Origin: Hofstenia miamia
Lineage: Eukaryota; Xenacoelomorpha; Acoela
DNA length: 64,000 bases
Reading direction: 5' to 3'
Assembly (NCBI GenBank): GCA_004352715.1
Contig: SCFE01000053.1
Coordinates: 1,000,004-1,064,003 of the forward strand
Made by a program: the position numbers and the translations under genes. Positions 11,375 through 24,380 of this stretch are shown in pieces (within the stretch, counting starts at the first letter, position 1; each line of letters opens with the position of its first letter). The notes beneath the pieces were generated by a model that had not been told where the DNA came from, searched no databases, and was given only the letters and a program-made list of their open reading frames with translations.

Positions 11375-11854
11375 TTACTTCTCACAGCTTCATGCTGGTA
11401 TCCCTCTCAGCTCGGGGAACTCACAAGTTCCCAGGGTGTCTGAGAGCTTGCCTCAGGACTCTAGCTGTTCCTAACAATGCTACCTTCTGTGCTACTGCTC
11501 CTCCCCACTTTGGTACTCCCAACTCCTCCAAGTATCTCTTATGCTTCTTACTCACTGCTCCTAGTGCTCGTACTACTACCGGGACTACTTTAACCTTCTT
11601 CAATTTCCACAGCCTTTCTATTTCCTCTGCCAAATCCCTGTACTTGTCTATCTTCTCTTTCTCATTGCTTTCTACATTCCTGTGTCCTTTGGTACTGCTA
11701 TGTCTATCACTGTTCCCAATCTTTTCTCTTTGTATACTACTATGTCTGGCCTCCGTGCTTCTATCACATTGCTTGTCTATATGTTGCAGTCCCACAGTAT
11801 CTTAACCTTCTCATTTTCTATGACGCCCTGTGGCTTTTGCTCATACCACTTGTC

Positions 11855-13366
11855 TCATTTTTCTAATGCATGCTGCCTGCTCAAACTCCAGTGTACCATT
11901 CTTCCCACCTTGTCATGCCTGAATTTATACTCATTCTGCGTCAACTTCTCACACCGTGCTATCAGATGATTTACTGTCTCCGCCTCTTTCTTACATAGCC
12001 TACACTTATCACTTACTTCTACTCTTCTGTCTATATGCTTCTTCACCCAGTTTGTTCTTATTGCTTGCTCCTGTGCTGCCATTATCAGTGCTTCTGTTTC
12101 TCTTTTTAGTCCTGCCTTCTTTAACCACTTGTTGCTCTCTTCTCTGTCACAAATTTCTGTGTTCCTCCAGTATTCTCCATGCATTGCCTTCTGCCTATAC
12201 CTTGTTTGTCTCTCTGATTCCATCCTACTCTGGTATATCTTCTTTCCTTCACTCTCAGTTCTTATCTTCCTTAACTCCTTAGTGACCTCCAGTANNNNNN
12301 NNNNNNNNNNNNNNNNNNNNNNNNNNNNNNNNNNNNNNNNNNNNNNNNNNNNNNNNNNNNNNNNNNNNNNNNNNNNNNNNNNNNNNNNNNNNNNNNNNNN
12401 NNNNNNNNNNNNNNNNNNNNNNNNNNNNNNNNNNNNNNNNNNNNNNNNNNNNNNNNNNNNNNNNNNNNNNNNNNNNNNNNNNNNNNNNNNNNNNNNNNNN
12501 NNNNNNNNNNNNNNNNNNNNNNNNNNNNNNNNNNNNNNNNNNNNNNNNNNNNNNNNNNNNNNNNNNNNNNNNNNNNNNNNNNNNNNNNNNNNNNNNNNNN
12601 NNNNNNNNNNNNNNNNNNNNNNNNNNNNNNNNNNNNNNNNNNNNNNNNNNNNNNNNNNNNNNNNNNNNNNNNNNNNNNNNNNNNNNNNNNNNNNNNNNNN
12701 NNNNNNNNNNAGTACCTTCCTTACTCTCCTCTTGTATTCTTTTCTTAAACTCGTCCTCATTTCCTCATGATCTGTTCTATCTTTCTCTATCACACCTAAG
12801 TACTTGTACCCCTCTTTGACTTCCTTAATCTTATCCCCACTGTTCGTCCTCAAACCATCTCCATCTATGCACTTGCCTCTGGTCATTGTCACTGTCGCAC
12901 ACTTTCCTAATCCAAATTCCAACCCAGAATCTCTGCTTGCCTTCTCCAATGTCTCCACTTGCTTCTGCAACACCTTCCTTGAACTAGCATACATCTTCAG
13001 GTCGTCCATGTACCACAGGTGACACACTGCTCTACCATTCTTCTCCATCTTATACCCTATGCCTGTCCCCCTTAACCTTTCTGTGATGGGGATTAAGCTA
13101 ACTACAAACAGTAGTGGTGCTAAGCTGTCTCCCTGGAATATGCCTCGCCTAAACCTCAACCTGTGTCCGTCTATCACAGTCTGCCACTTCTCCATCTCCC
13201 TCTCTTGAAACTCAACCCATTTCCGTGTAACTCCATTGGTCTCTAGCGTCCTCAATACCCACCTATGTGATATGCTGTCATATGCCTTCCTGTATTCTAT
13301 CCATGCCATTGCTAAGTTTGTCTTCCTTCTTCTACAATTCTCCACTACTGCCTGGTCTATTAACAA
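11855..13366 (-). pseudogene. reverse transcriptase and zinc-knuckle part of the R4 element
   Basis: Longest open stretch of the R4 element, interrupted by unknown bases at 12295-12710. It covers RT motif A (D in AYDS), motif B, motif C (YMDD) and the downstream thumb, then, after the gap, a Lys/Arg-rich linker and the C-x2-C-x7-H-x4-C knuckle. It ends at a frameshift (EK, then TGA). The endonuclease continues in another frame, and the following 124-codon frame (11421-11795) carries the C-terminal conserved block with RLWKLKKVKVVPVVV. The role would be target-primed reverse transcription. The stops upstream and in the endonuclease rule out a functional protein. Confidence 0.85.
12295..12710. 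other. assembly gap (416 N) inside the R4 element
   Basis: Run of N. The part of R4 expected here (K-A-I-N-T-W-A ... region after RT) happens to be present in the fragment at 56.34 kb. Confidence 0.99.
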
Positions 13367-14210
13367 CTGAACTTTACATCCTCTCGTCTTTGTCCTACCC
13401 TTCTACTCCTTTGGTATCAACCTGTTCTGTTCTAAGTAACATGCCAGCCTACTTGAAATCACAGAAGTTAGCAATTTCCACGTTGTTGGTAGACATGTTA
13501 TTGGCTTGAAGTTGCTTGCCTCGCTACCTTTCTTTGGGTCCTTCTGTATCAGAAATGTCCTTCCCACTACCATCCACTTCTTCAGCTAATACCCATGTAC
13601 CTCATCTCTGCCTGGCGTTTTCCAATTCTTCATCTTCTTTAGAGCCTTCTTCAGCTTTGCAGTTGTGATTACTTCTTTTTTTGTCTGAACTTCTTCTGCA
13701 TCTGCTCACTCTCTATCTCCGGTCCCGCACTTCCCCATATATTCTCCCAGAACCTTACTGCGTCCTCGCCTGCTTTAGTTGTAGCCTTTTCTCCTGCATC
13801 AAGTTCTTTGTAGAATCTTCCTTCTTGGGTCTCAAACTTCATATTGTCTCTTGCCTGCTTTGCCCTTGCCCTATATTTTCTCAGTTTCTCAGTTTCTGCA
13901 ACTAATCTCTGCTTAAGCTCTTCTCTTGCAGTTTTTACATTATTCGCCTTACCTACCCTGCACCTGTCCTGTATCGCCTTACTTGTCGTGATCTTCCCCA
14001 ATTGCTGCCTAATCTTGCCACTTTATTCTCAATTCTTCTCTCCCATGGTGGCTTTCTGTCACCCTTATTTTCTTGTCGTCTTTTCTTCTTCATGTTCATG
14101 CCTACATTCTTCAGCACATCTCATGCGCCTGCATACACTAACCTGTTTATCTCTTTTACACTCTTAGCATCTATCTTTTCTAATTCTTTGTTAGAAATGT
14201 TTTGAGTGAA

Positions 14211-15119
14211 GGAATGGGCTAAGCTTCTGCCATGTGCGGAATTTAGATAACCCAAGACCCAACGTATATCTCATAGATTAGATCTACAACTCTCTCACCT
14301 GCCTTATAGCGAATTCATGTTCTGGGAATCACTGTCCAAGAAAACCTGCTCATCGGGGGTCCATACAACTCACACACATCAGAATGAGATCTGTGTTGAT
14401 CCTTACCAAACACAAATTCACAATGTTCTTCTAAATTCGGGTCAAGGGTATGCAATATACGCAGCCGTTTACAGCTTCAATAATGTAACCCAGATCGAAT
14501 TCTTGAAAGCAAAGCCATCAAGGAAACCTTTCTTTATCTACATTATAATATTATGGTGCGAATTTAGCAACTCGACAACTACAAATGTTATTAATTCTAA
14601 TTTTCAAACATGAATATTATCGCATTGGACTGTATTTATTTATTATATTAATAAAATTCATTTATTATGTTGTGACAGTAAGCTCCTTACTCTGCAAAAC
14701 TTTAGTCAAAACTTTAAATTGAATGCGTTGAAGTTATTTTGCAAACTAGGGATAAAATCATGCGAATTTGCAAATAAAATGTGAATTTAATGGACTCTTT
14801 AACAATTTTATAGGTTAGGTAATATAATTCACAATTACTGAAGCATTGAAAATAAGCAACATGCGCTAATTTTTGATGCACGTGTGACCTAATTTGTGTT
14901 TTCTCTTTAAATAACTGAACTAACAACACATTCGTGGTTTATTGACAACCTTGAAACGGTTGATGCTCTTTGCACTGCAAGTCGTAGTATCAAAAGATCA
15001 GAAAATTTAGCGAAAATCGTCTGTGGGTAGTTAGAATTAATATTTGACGAAATATACTTCGTATCGTAAATTTAAATAAAATAAACATTTTAATGGTTTA
15101 GTAAACGCAACCAAATTGC

Positions 15120-15122
<3 letters not shown>
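14211..15122. other. non-coding, no feature seen
   Basis: Sequence 5' of the R4 element. Open frames here are short and without recognisable similarity. Confidence 0.5.
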
Positions 15123-15154
<32 letters not shown>

Positions 15155-15420
15155 TTAGGCTTTATATGCTATGGTATTTGAATCAAGCTTCCGCACTTTG
15201 CGAATTTTTTATAGTGTCCAGCGCCTTTTTGATGGCAAACCACAATAATTCATTTTATACAAAAATTTGTACATTGCTCATTTGCAATAAAGGTCTAATT
15301 TCTTATGAATGAGTTTCAGGTTTTTTAAAAAAATTTTTGGACTCGCGTCCGTATAGATTTTTTGTATACTACGCCATTTATATATTTCAAAATTTTGTAT
15401 CCAGAGCCCATATGTACAAG
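15123..15420. repeat. (AT)n plus about 260-bp dispersed repeat, copy 1
   Basis: An AT tract (15123-15152) is followed by a segment sharing long colinear matches with 42106-42370. The shared parts include the words around GCGCCTT(T/C)TTTGATG, AATTCATTTTATACAAAAAT and TCTAATTTCTTATG. No coding potential. In the other copy AT tracts flank both sides. Confidence 0.75.
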
Positions 15421-16468
15421 TATATGTACATATAGACCTATGCATGTTTCAGAATGTACAGGACTATTATAAAGTCACTTTGGCATTCGCAAACTATAAC
15501 CAAATTTAAAAGAAAACATAATAATTCAATAAGGCTTTACTTATATCAAGAATTGCTAAATAGTAATCCTTGATTTTTACAGTAAGCAATAACATGCTAT
15601 TATTATTTTTTGATGTGTTCAAAATGAGAACCATTTTCTGCAATACATAGCCAGCATATGTCTGGCATACATAAAATTGATTTCTCCTTTAATTTATTAT
15701 TTGCATTTTAACAATTCTGTTTATCAATAACTGCCGTTAACCCGCCCTTAAAATATAGAATAGCCGCAGCAGTTTTATTCAGCCCGCCCGTATAAATCAA
15801 TATCCACCTCTATAGTCGCTCAACTTAGACGTAACAATTAAAAATTGTTGCCGAATCAATCATAATAAGAAATCAATTGGAGAAATTGAAATATTTTAAA
15901 TTATCCTATCACATTGCTCGTTATAATTACTTCTGCAACAAAAGTGTTGCCGTTTGTACGGAAGCTTAAACAAAGTCAAAAAAGAAATAGAAAATCTAGT
16001 TCAATTATGATAAATTTATGAATGCGTCCACCCGTACCTCATCAAGCCAGCTTATACCCGCAAAACCGTCTTTTTACACCTTTTCCAATAAATAGCCCCC
16101 CTCCCCAAGAAAATGTATGGTGGCAAAAATTAGGATTTTGTGGAATCAAATGCATTATACTGCCTTGTTCCCACTACATATTTGGATAGTTTGTTTTCAA
16201 ATATTCTTTAAGCCCTAATCTTTTCTTTTCACCTTAGAAATATCATTTCTTGGTAATTATCTTGGCTGATTGTTCTTTTCAAAGAAATGTGGCTCAAACA
16301 CCTGTTGATTTGATTCTATGGGCTCTGAAATCACCTGTTGAATATCTCAATTGGTTCCCGAAAACCTAAATTCTACAATTTAACTAAATTAGTTTACCAT
16401 TCCGTCAATGCGAGATGTGACTAAAGCGGATGTTACACAATGGGCTTTTGCGCTTTAGCAAAGCACTA
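15421..16468. other. non-coding, no feature seen
   Basis: AT-rich sequence without a supported gene or repeat. Confidence 0.5.
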
Positions 16469-16480
16469 ATACCCCGTTTA

Positions 16481-16673
16481 TACCCCGTTTACACGTGACA
16501 CGAGACATGCATGTCTTGTGTTTTTAATGAGCGAATGTCACGTCTAAACACCCAAAACACGCGACATTCAACCACTCAAGTAGAGAATGTCGCGTGTTTT
16601 GGGTGTTTAGACGTGACATTCGCTCATTAAAAACACAAGACATGCATGTCTCGTGTCACGTGTAAACGGGGTA
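16481..16673. mobile_element. foldback MITE with perfect 89-bp arms
   Basis: 16481-16569 is the exact reverse complement of 16585-16673 over all 89 bases, separated by a 15-base loop (16570-16584). Termini read TACCCCGTTTA ... TAAACGGGGTA; if the outer TA is the target duplication this fits Tc1/mariner-type insertion, but the symmetry makes that ambiguous. The terminal 11-mer is present once more just outside the left arm (16470-16480). It has no coding capacity. Zero mismatches between arms means recent origin or arm-to-arm correction. Confidence 0.9.
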
Positions 16674-19235
16674 TTAAGTTAAATGCACTCTGTGTTGTAT
16701 CTGTTCCAGCGCGAGATAATTGAAAAGATAATTACTCTCTGAGCATGTGTCGGGGCATGAGTTCATTGTGTACCCTACCAAAGAGCATTTAATATAGTTC
16801 ATTTGTCGTAGGACAAAGGCCATCGTGTAACATCCACTTAATGGTTAGGACAACCACAATTCACACTGTATTTTTGTTACTGTTTGCCCTTATTTTATTT
16901 AATTTATATAGAAATTCACCTCTTAAACAGCCTTTAGCAAGCAGAAAGCGACCATTTCAATTGTATGTAATGTTAAGAATAGCCATATACAAGTGCCGAC
17001 GCAAAACAATCAATATGAAACAAATGAAATATTGAAGAAATAGTAAAATACAAAAATATAATTAATTGAAATTTACATTCCTAAATCTTTTGTGGATCTT
17101 GGTGTTCTTCAACTCATATTTTTTTCCCACAAGAAACTGCGGCAATATATTCAAATCCTTTTCTTTCAAATCAAATGTGATATTTGCTACATTCATCCTC
17201 TGTTCTCTCCAAAGGGGATTGTCTGTACTAATTGCAGTATTAATCGTACATGATTAAAGAAATGCGCAAAATATTGCAAACAATCAAGAAGTGTAATAGA
17301 AATCGTTCAAAGAAGCAAATAGCAAAATGTTAACTGCTAATGTAATAAGGTAAACCAATTACCTATTGCTAAACAGCAAACATTTAAACCCCCTCAACTG
17401 TTGTTTCCTCTAGATCTTTGTTTGTGTAATATTAACAAACTATGTAGTTGGTTTACATTTATAATGTAAAATTTCAAGTTGAGTTTGAATTTGCTAGCAA
17501 ATTACCCAGATTTTTATATAACATGTTTCGCCCTTTTGGTTACCGCCCTGCTAATCAAATAAACCAACAATGTTTTAAAAATTGCATCGTCAGATAACTT
17601 CTGAACAAGAAAATCAGAAGTCTTTCATGCCATGTGTTTTTAGCTTGTTTTATATGCTTAAGTATGGAATCGCAAGGTGGTAATATGCCAACCGGATTTA
17701 TCAGTGCGGACTTTCTTCAAGATATTCAATATAATTTGAAGATTTTTCTTCCCTTAGTTATGACCTTTCTGTGTTGAACATGCTTGAGACTAGGTAAGCA
17801 AATTGTTAAGCGATTTGGGGTTTGCTATTTAACTTTGTCTTCCAAACCCTTTGGAGACAAATGATCAAATCATTCCTGTAGCGTGTAAGAAAATCCTGGT
17901 CCCGCAGAATCCTACGAGCCAAACTTCTAAGCTTATTTTTTTAAGAGTTGTGGTGCGGCTTATAGACACAGTCTAAATTATGTTTGTTTGCAATGCACAA
18001 ATGCTAAATTTTCGTTTTTAAGAATAATACCCTAGGAACAATCCAGTACTTGTACTCAAATAATGAAGTCATTAGTCGTAGTCACTGTTCAGTAGCTCAG
18101 CACTTCCTCCCATTTATTGAGTAGAATTTGATATGTTAAATAAATGGAAAAACATACACCTTAAAAAAGAATTGTTGTTTTATAGTAGTCTATGCATCAT
18201 CCTGATATTAATTAGGCTTTGAATGGAAGATCACTTGAATTAATATTGCAAATCTGTTTTGCAAGTAGCCGAAATGTTCAATAATTTGTTTGTTGACACA
18301 AACCTAGAAACGTCTTTCACGCTCTTCTGACAGTGAGAAATGGGATTGGATTATTGCGTTACTTGAAAAACTAGTTTAATTATGTCAAAAGAATTGACAC
18401 AGTTTATATTTTGATCTGTTTTGCTCAATGATGTACAATCTTGGATTAAATACTAAACAGTTTGCAATAATAGAAAGCAACCAAAGCAGAACTAAGTACT
18501 ACGCTAAAACCATTAACTGTTTTTATCTGAAAAAATGGCCTTTTCACTACTCGGTCGGAAATGATTTCTAAATTTATAGATTGTCCCCACAGAAGTTGTG
18601 TTTTCGCTTGCAATGCAAGTACTAAATTTTAGATGAAAACCATGCTTACATGGCTCTTATATATTAACTCTTTATGGAAACGTAGTCTAAGAATTAAAAA
18701 CTCTATGTTGCTCTATAACTGTATAGAAGTATTTTTAGGTTGACTGAGTGTATTGATTAGTTTTTCTTCGAAACTGTCAAAGTCAATTGGAATTACAGAT
18801 AGATTTCTTCATTTGGGTTATTGTTTTATTTGCATGATCATATTTTTCCTCATTCGAATGTTTTCAGTTTAGTGCACGTGGTACACGATACCAGAAATAA
18901 TTAAGTTATTTCATAAACCATCTAAATATAATTGTCGCCTTTCGATCTTGGGGTTTAATTTTCTTAGTGGTTATTTCTTAGTAATAATAACCAGTTATTT
19001 ACTTATGTTTCTCTCAATTACATATTAACCTTTTAAATTAATGTAAATACTGTAAATAACTTTAGTGTAAAAATGAATCCAGTGAAGAAGAAATGGCTCT
19101 TCCTAGGTGCATGCAGTACTGTGCAAAATGCATAGGGAAATAAATTGTAGTAAAGAAACAACTACAACACGTAGCAGGCCTCCACCAGCCGTAAAATATA
19201 TGAACACTGACCGCAGGCCGCCAAAATCTGCCCGC
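16674..19235. other. non-coding, no supported gene
   Basis: Only short open frames. A 37-codon frame at 17664-17777 starts with a plausible ATG but nothing supports it as a gene. Confidence 0.45.
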
Positions 19236-20122
19236 CTGTGCAACACTGCACGATACACGAAAAATACACGTAAATACACGAAATTTATTGGATTATTACA
19301 CGATACACGAAATTGATATTCAGAAAAATCTTAATTCAATTTTTTTGCTAATCTTTCTGAGTAATGTGGGGTTCTTTTAACAATCAATAACCAACTTCCA
19401 TCATTAGCATTGGATATTTCAACGCAACTGCAGGTACTGGCCATGATCTACGAGTATTTTAAACAATTTGATTTATTTTGTCGGCGAGGCGCTGCTTGAT
19501 AAGCGATGAAACAATTTTTCATGATTTTATTTTGAAATGAATGAGGATTGTCTAGCGATGTTAATCGTTAGAGGTTTAACTCTAATCTGCCCATTATGGC
19601 TTTAAAGTTCCAAAATCATTTTGTCCAAGTTTACAAACCATATTATCCAAGCCTATTAGGAAATTTGGGAATCTTGGGATTTTGACACATCTACAGGTAA
19701 GTGTGTGACTGGTGAAAATTATTCCTATACTACTTAAGCATATAAAAATATTAACTTTTTTTCATTGGAAAGTGATATTTTTGCAAAGTCATTTAAATAC
19801 TTTCCCTACCTAGCGCTGTAAGGTCCATCGCAGCAACAACTAACCTCAACTACGTTGCTTACTGTCAGTAGACCGCCTAAGTACCACCGTCCGTGCTCAC
19901 CGTGCGCAAAAGCAGAAGTCGTCGCTCATTTAAAAGTTTTTTCTAGAACGAATCACAAATTTTAATAAGAAGCTCGATTCATTAGGATTAAAAATAAATT
20001 ATTATATTCTTATTCGTTAATAAAATATTTCCCAATTACACTATATCCGAAGTACACGATTTTTACATACACGGACAAAATTTTGAAATACATACACGAC
20101 ACGCGAAAAGCACATTACACGT
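19236..20122. repeat. two clusters of TACACG words about 800 bp apart
   Basis: 19245-19315 and 20050-20122 each contain several copies of TACACG/ACACGA, which is rare in the surrounding AT-rich DNA. They could be the subterminal repeats of one worn DNA transposon, but I found no clear terminal inverted repeats or target duplication. Confidence 0.35.
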
Positions 20123-23100
20123 CAAAAATTCCTGATTGGTAATTGCATTGGATTGATGAAGTTGTCTAAAAATTTTATTGTTTTATTAGCACTTGCTTAG
20201 GACTTTCTTATGGAATACCTTGTGGTTAGTGAATATTATTTTTTCAAAAGAATTGACGCACTCATCATTTTAACAAGGGTGTTTCTACACATATAAAGAA
20301 TTTGTGTATTATTATTCTTGTTTATGGAAGAAGATTTGTTGTTGCAGAGCGACTAAGTTATATGTTTGTATAGTTTGCTTCCTTTAAAATCCAAATACAA
20401 ACACTAATTATTCAATATGAATGCAATTGACTGTTTATGAAATAGTTGTTAAGGGAAATATTGGCGCTAAATTCGTTTCAATATTGTTTTGGAGCGTATA
20501 TATCCATTAATACCTAATGGTGGAAATGATTTTTATAAATAACACCTTTTAAATATTTAGAAGGCCGTGTATTTAAATTTTGTGAGGTTTGTACAGTTAT
20601 TTATTTCTTCTCACCCCTCCTCCCCATAGTTATTCTCAGTCCAATATTTTATTAAACGTTATTGGTCAACCGCTCCATCAAAGTTGGAGACAAAGTCCGG
20701 TCTTTGTTCAATGCGATTTTTGTCCCTTATTTCAATAAAAAATCCGGTCTTTCAAGATAACACAATAATAGAGTTGTTCTTCTGACTAATTCAAATTAGG
20801 ATACCTGTAATCTCATAATTCATAAGAATGTAAGATATATATTAGAACATGCTAAAAATCTCAGCAAGGTCTCAGCCTGGAATACGTTCTGTAAAAGCCT
20901 ACTGTCTATCGGAAGTTCGTGTGTTTGAATATTAATGGTATGTTGTGATCCAGATCAAAATCAAAGCATTTTCATTCTGTTCGTAAATAATAATGTTGCT
21001 GCAATTATGGAAATTTGTATACCAGAAATTGGTTTAATTTTTATGTGACTGATGATCCATTTATAGACAAATTTTAGTTTCAGTCGGGATAAGTGCTTAT
21101 ATCAAATAGGTTTTGAAAGTTGCAGAAATTCTCCATGTTCTTATTATTTGCAAATAGCTTATTCACATTTAAGTTTACCAATTACATTTTTGTACTACAA
21201 ACTAATTTTCAGGCTACCCATTCCAATTTAGCTGTTTGAATACTTATTTTCCAGAAAAATTACTCTAGTGATATTAACTGGGTCAGGTACTTCACTATTT
21301 TTACCTGTTGTGTTCATTATTGGTAAACAGATGCATCAGTTGCCTTTATCAATGAACCATTATGGGCCGACCACCCAAATAATAGCTGCAAAAATGGCCT
21401 GATGATGCCCTATTGATGCTGGGGTGATCATATTCGGAATATTCTTAAAGAAAATTAACACAATATGACTAATAAATTCCTTTTGTCATGGATGCTGTTT
21501 ATCACATTAAAGCTGTTCTTTATTAAATTGTCAGAATTATTTGTTTTTTATTATGTTTTATCCGCATTACATAAGACAGTCTATTTAATATTAATGACGG
21601 TAGTAATTTTTCAGTATGTTCTCGACCATAAATTAAATATGAGTCATTTCCGTATTCTAAATTCAGAACAAGTCACTTCGTTCAGAATCAAATTGAAGAG
21701 GGGAAATTATAGTGTGGGACTTGTATATTTCTATTCAATTGCATGAGAAATAGATCGTAAATATAATATATTTGCTGTACACCGACGGAGGTCTATCGAC
21801 ATTTTTAAAACAATATATAATTTTTATCAAAATTGAAATTTTTCTTTAAGGTCAATGACCATGCTAAAAACCAAACTAATGTACTGCTAGTTTGACTCTT
21901 GCAAATCTCATTCCTGGCCTGAATTTGTATATCCAGTGCACACCCACTTCTTATCATATAATTAGGAAAGAGTAAATTTATGTATTTTGAACCTGAATAG
22001 ATGCTGACGGTGATAGCAAGACGGAGAAAAGTCAATCAATTGAGGTTGAATTGAATTAATAGCCCACTGTTGATTTTCACTCAATCAAATGCCCCCTGCT
22101 ACATTTCCAAACGTTCCTTTGCACTGGATCCTTTCCAACATCTTTGTAGGCTAGTGCATCTACAGTAAGTGCTAGTTCATTAATAGCGCATAAAGAAATT
22201 GATTGTACGGAAGTTTACTTTGTCACTATTTCCTATATACATTGCCTAAATTTATGAATGTAGTGTGCAATACTGGAAATTTATTTGTATTGCTTTTTTG
22301 GTTGTATTGTTATAATTTCGATAGACGTCGAATGTATTCAGTGGCGTTGCGCCTTGGGGCGGGCAGGCGAGAGCGACCTCCCTAAATTTCTAGGAATTTT
22401 CAGAATTTTTTAATGGTTTCAGACCCATTCAGAGCAAAACATTTCCAATGTCATGTATGATTGCATGCAAAGTTTATTTAAGTGTAAGTTGATACCTGAT
22501 AATTCGTTTTCTTGCATCCACAATTTTGTTGTGTTAATTGCAACTATAAATATTCATTCATTAAAGGCTAAATACTGTTGGGTCCTCAATTTTTTTCAAT
22601 GTTCAATATTGTTCAACAAATTAATTAAGGCAAGAGGCCCAAAAATATATATATTAAGGTGTTCGAAAAATTAAAGTGCTAGAGCTGTCACATGGTTTTA
22701 AATGAACTCTTTCAAGCTGAATTCGATTGTGCATTTTATTTATCTCTACCATTAAAATAGTTCAAGTTTTTAATGATCTTTCTCTAAGTAAACTTTCCTG
22801 TTCTAATTTGTAAATTTTTTCTATATACTTCAAAATAGAGGCGGTACATGACTGATAATTTTCAAAGTTTTCAATAAATGATCAAGTTTTATCAAACATG
22901 TAATAGCCATATACATGTACACGTACAATCCCATTTTTTATAAACTGGCAATGTACAAATTTACGTAGAAGAAATAGACGAACTATTTTACTCCCATTTG
23001 AGAAAAACACTTTCATAGAAGTGAATTCTCGCGTGTTCGTGGTTTGTGTATAGAAATTTTCATATAAACTTCCATATATTTTACTTTATATTTAAAAACA

Positions 23101-24060
23101 CAATTTCTCTAGAAAGTTACATTTGTTTGCAGTATACCGCAACTGTTTTTAAGTTCTTGGATGAAATTCCATTAGTACATTGTATTCAATATCAATATCT
23201 CACAAGAGTATTCCTTTATTGTGATTTTATGTTTTTATTACTATTTTATTATTGAGAAAGTGAACCATATTTTCCAGTATAAATACAAAATTGTTTTGGC
23301 GGGACTTACCGCTTCCATTTATACTAAGAGCCCATCCAGTGTGATCTGCAGATATGTATACTTCGTACATTTCTGAATATTGGCACTGCAGTAAAAAGTT
23401 CATATTGTAAGGGAAAAATATTTGCAAATTTTTCTTATTATTTTTTTCCAAAAGTGTAATATATTTAAAATATTTGATATTTTTATTGCAAATATCGTAT
23501 AATTTAGAGGAAAAGTAAAGCAGTCGCCCTAAAATGATTTTCCAGAAAGAGCAACATTCCTTACTGTTTTACTATGTAATATTGAAAGAAGACATGCTAA
23601 CTAGAGACATTGCACTTAAGCACAAGATAACTGCTCTTTGCCCTGCTTTTGTAGTCGATTAGATTAGTACTGTAAAAATAGTGAATATTCTAATTACTCG
23701 TATTCGTGTATATGTATTGCAATATTTTCTAAATTATTACTACATAAGTCATAACACAATATATAAAGGATACATCATTTTATCCATCAAAGTTCGGGAA
23801 AGAGACCTCATTTTAACTATATATATATAAAAAAAAAATATATATATATATATATATATCTTTACTACTAGTGTTTCTCTGTCTATATCATTCTTATTCA
23901 TTTCATTCGTCAGAGTATGTAAGGGAAAAGATGTCACCAATGGATACGAACAATACATATATACTCATAAATATAATTCAAAATATTGAAATATTTCTAA
24001 TCCTCATATTGTAAATGTTGTAAATATATGTCGCATAACCATTCAAAATATGCCTAAACT
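20123..24060. other. non-coding; (AT)n at about 23816-23861
   Basis: Apart from an AT tract with an A-run near 23816-23861 and a GC-rich scrap at 22345-22385 beginning CAGTGGCGTTGCG, which resembles a hAT-type end, nothing is recognised. Confidence 0.45.
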
Positions 24061-24072
24061 CACTACAGCAAG

Positions 24073-24380
24073 AAGCATTAGTGATGGAGGTGTCAAAGCT
24101 AGCCAAAACACAACGAGCTATTGCACTATGGTTGAATATTAGTCACAGAGTAGTTCTAAACATATTTAAGAAAGGATTTGCTCCTACTAATTTCTTAAAA
24201 CTAGGCACACCATAAAAAAGATTGATCACTTAGACAAAGGAGAAACATTGTAAATTCCGTCAAGAAAGTGCGTGTTGCACGTGTTTTGTCAAGCCTTGTT
24301 AATGCGTCTACGGTTAAACAAATTTTAAGAAGTACTAGACTTTTCGATCGGCATATACCTAAATAATTAGAATCATAAAT
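24073..24380 (+). pseudogene. Tc1-like transposase N-terminal fragment
   Basis: Plus-strand reading gives EVSKLAKTQRAIALWLNIS and then VVLNIFKKGFAP, which has the spacing of the first helix-turn-helix of Tc1-like transposases. A second weak block follows with KIDHLDKGETL and RKCVLHVFCQALL in another frame. It has frameshifts and no catalytic part. Confidence 0.5.

Larger units (their letters stand above)
11288..14210 (-). mobile_element. R4-type non-LTR retrotransposon, long but broken (locus 2)
   Basis: Minus-strand element. From its 5' side: a charged region (about 13669-14001) with a long Lys/Arg/Glu-rich helix-like stretch; a pre-RT segment reading WKTPGRDEVHGY; then reverse transcriptase with motif A YRKAYDSISH, motif B FQGDSLAPLLFV and catalytic YMDD. 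After a gap of 416 N come a C-x2-C...H...C zinc knuckle (CRLCKKEAETVNHLIARC) and a restriction-like endonuclease core (RRPDIVV ... VIDIAVPKD). An endonuclease of this type after the RT places it among R2/R4-like elements rather than APE-type LINEs. The 3' UTR has a GGGAACT hairpin and an AAT microsatellite. In-frame stops (after VHGY and IPKE, and just before the endonuclease core) and a frameshift after HALEK make it inactive. Confidence 0.88.

Noticed and set aside
11281-11805. Plus-strand frame with poly-Ile/Tyr stretches
   Set aside because: Translation of the (ATT)n microsatellite and the antisense of the R4 3' end.
12129-12770. Long plus-strand open frame across the R4 region
   Set aside because: It is the antisense of the R4 coding sequence and consists largely of N; the protein motifs are all on the minus strand.
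17664-17780. Small ATG-started frame followed by a GTAAGC donor-like site
   Set aside because: 37 codons, no homology recognised, no acceptor or second exon identified.
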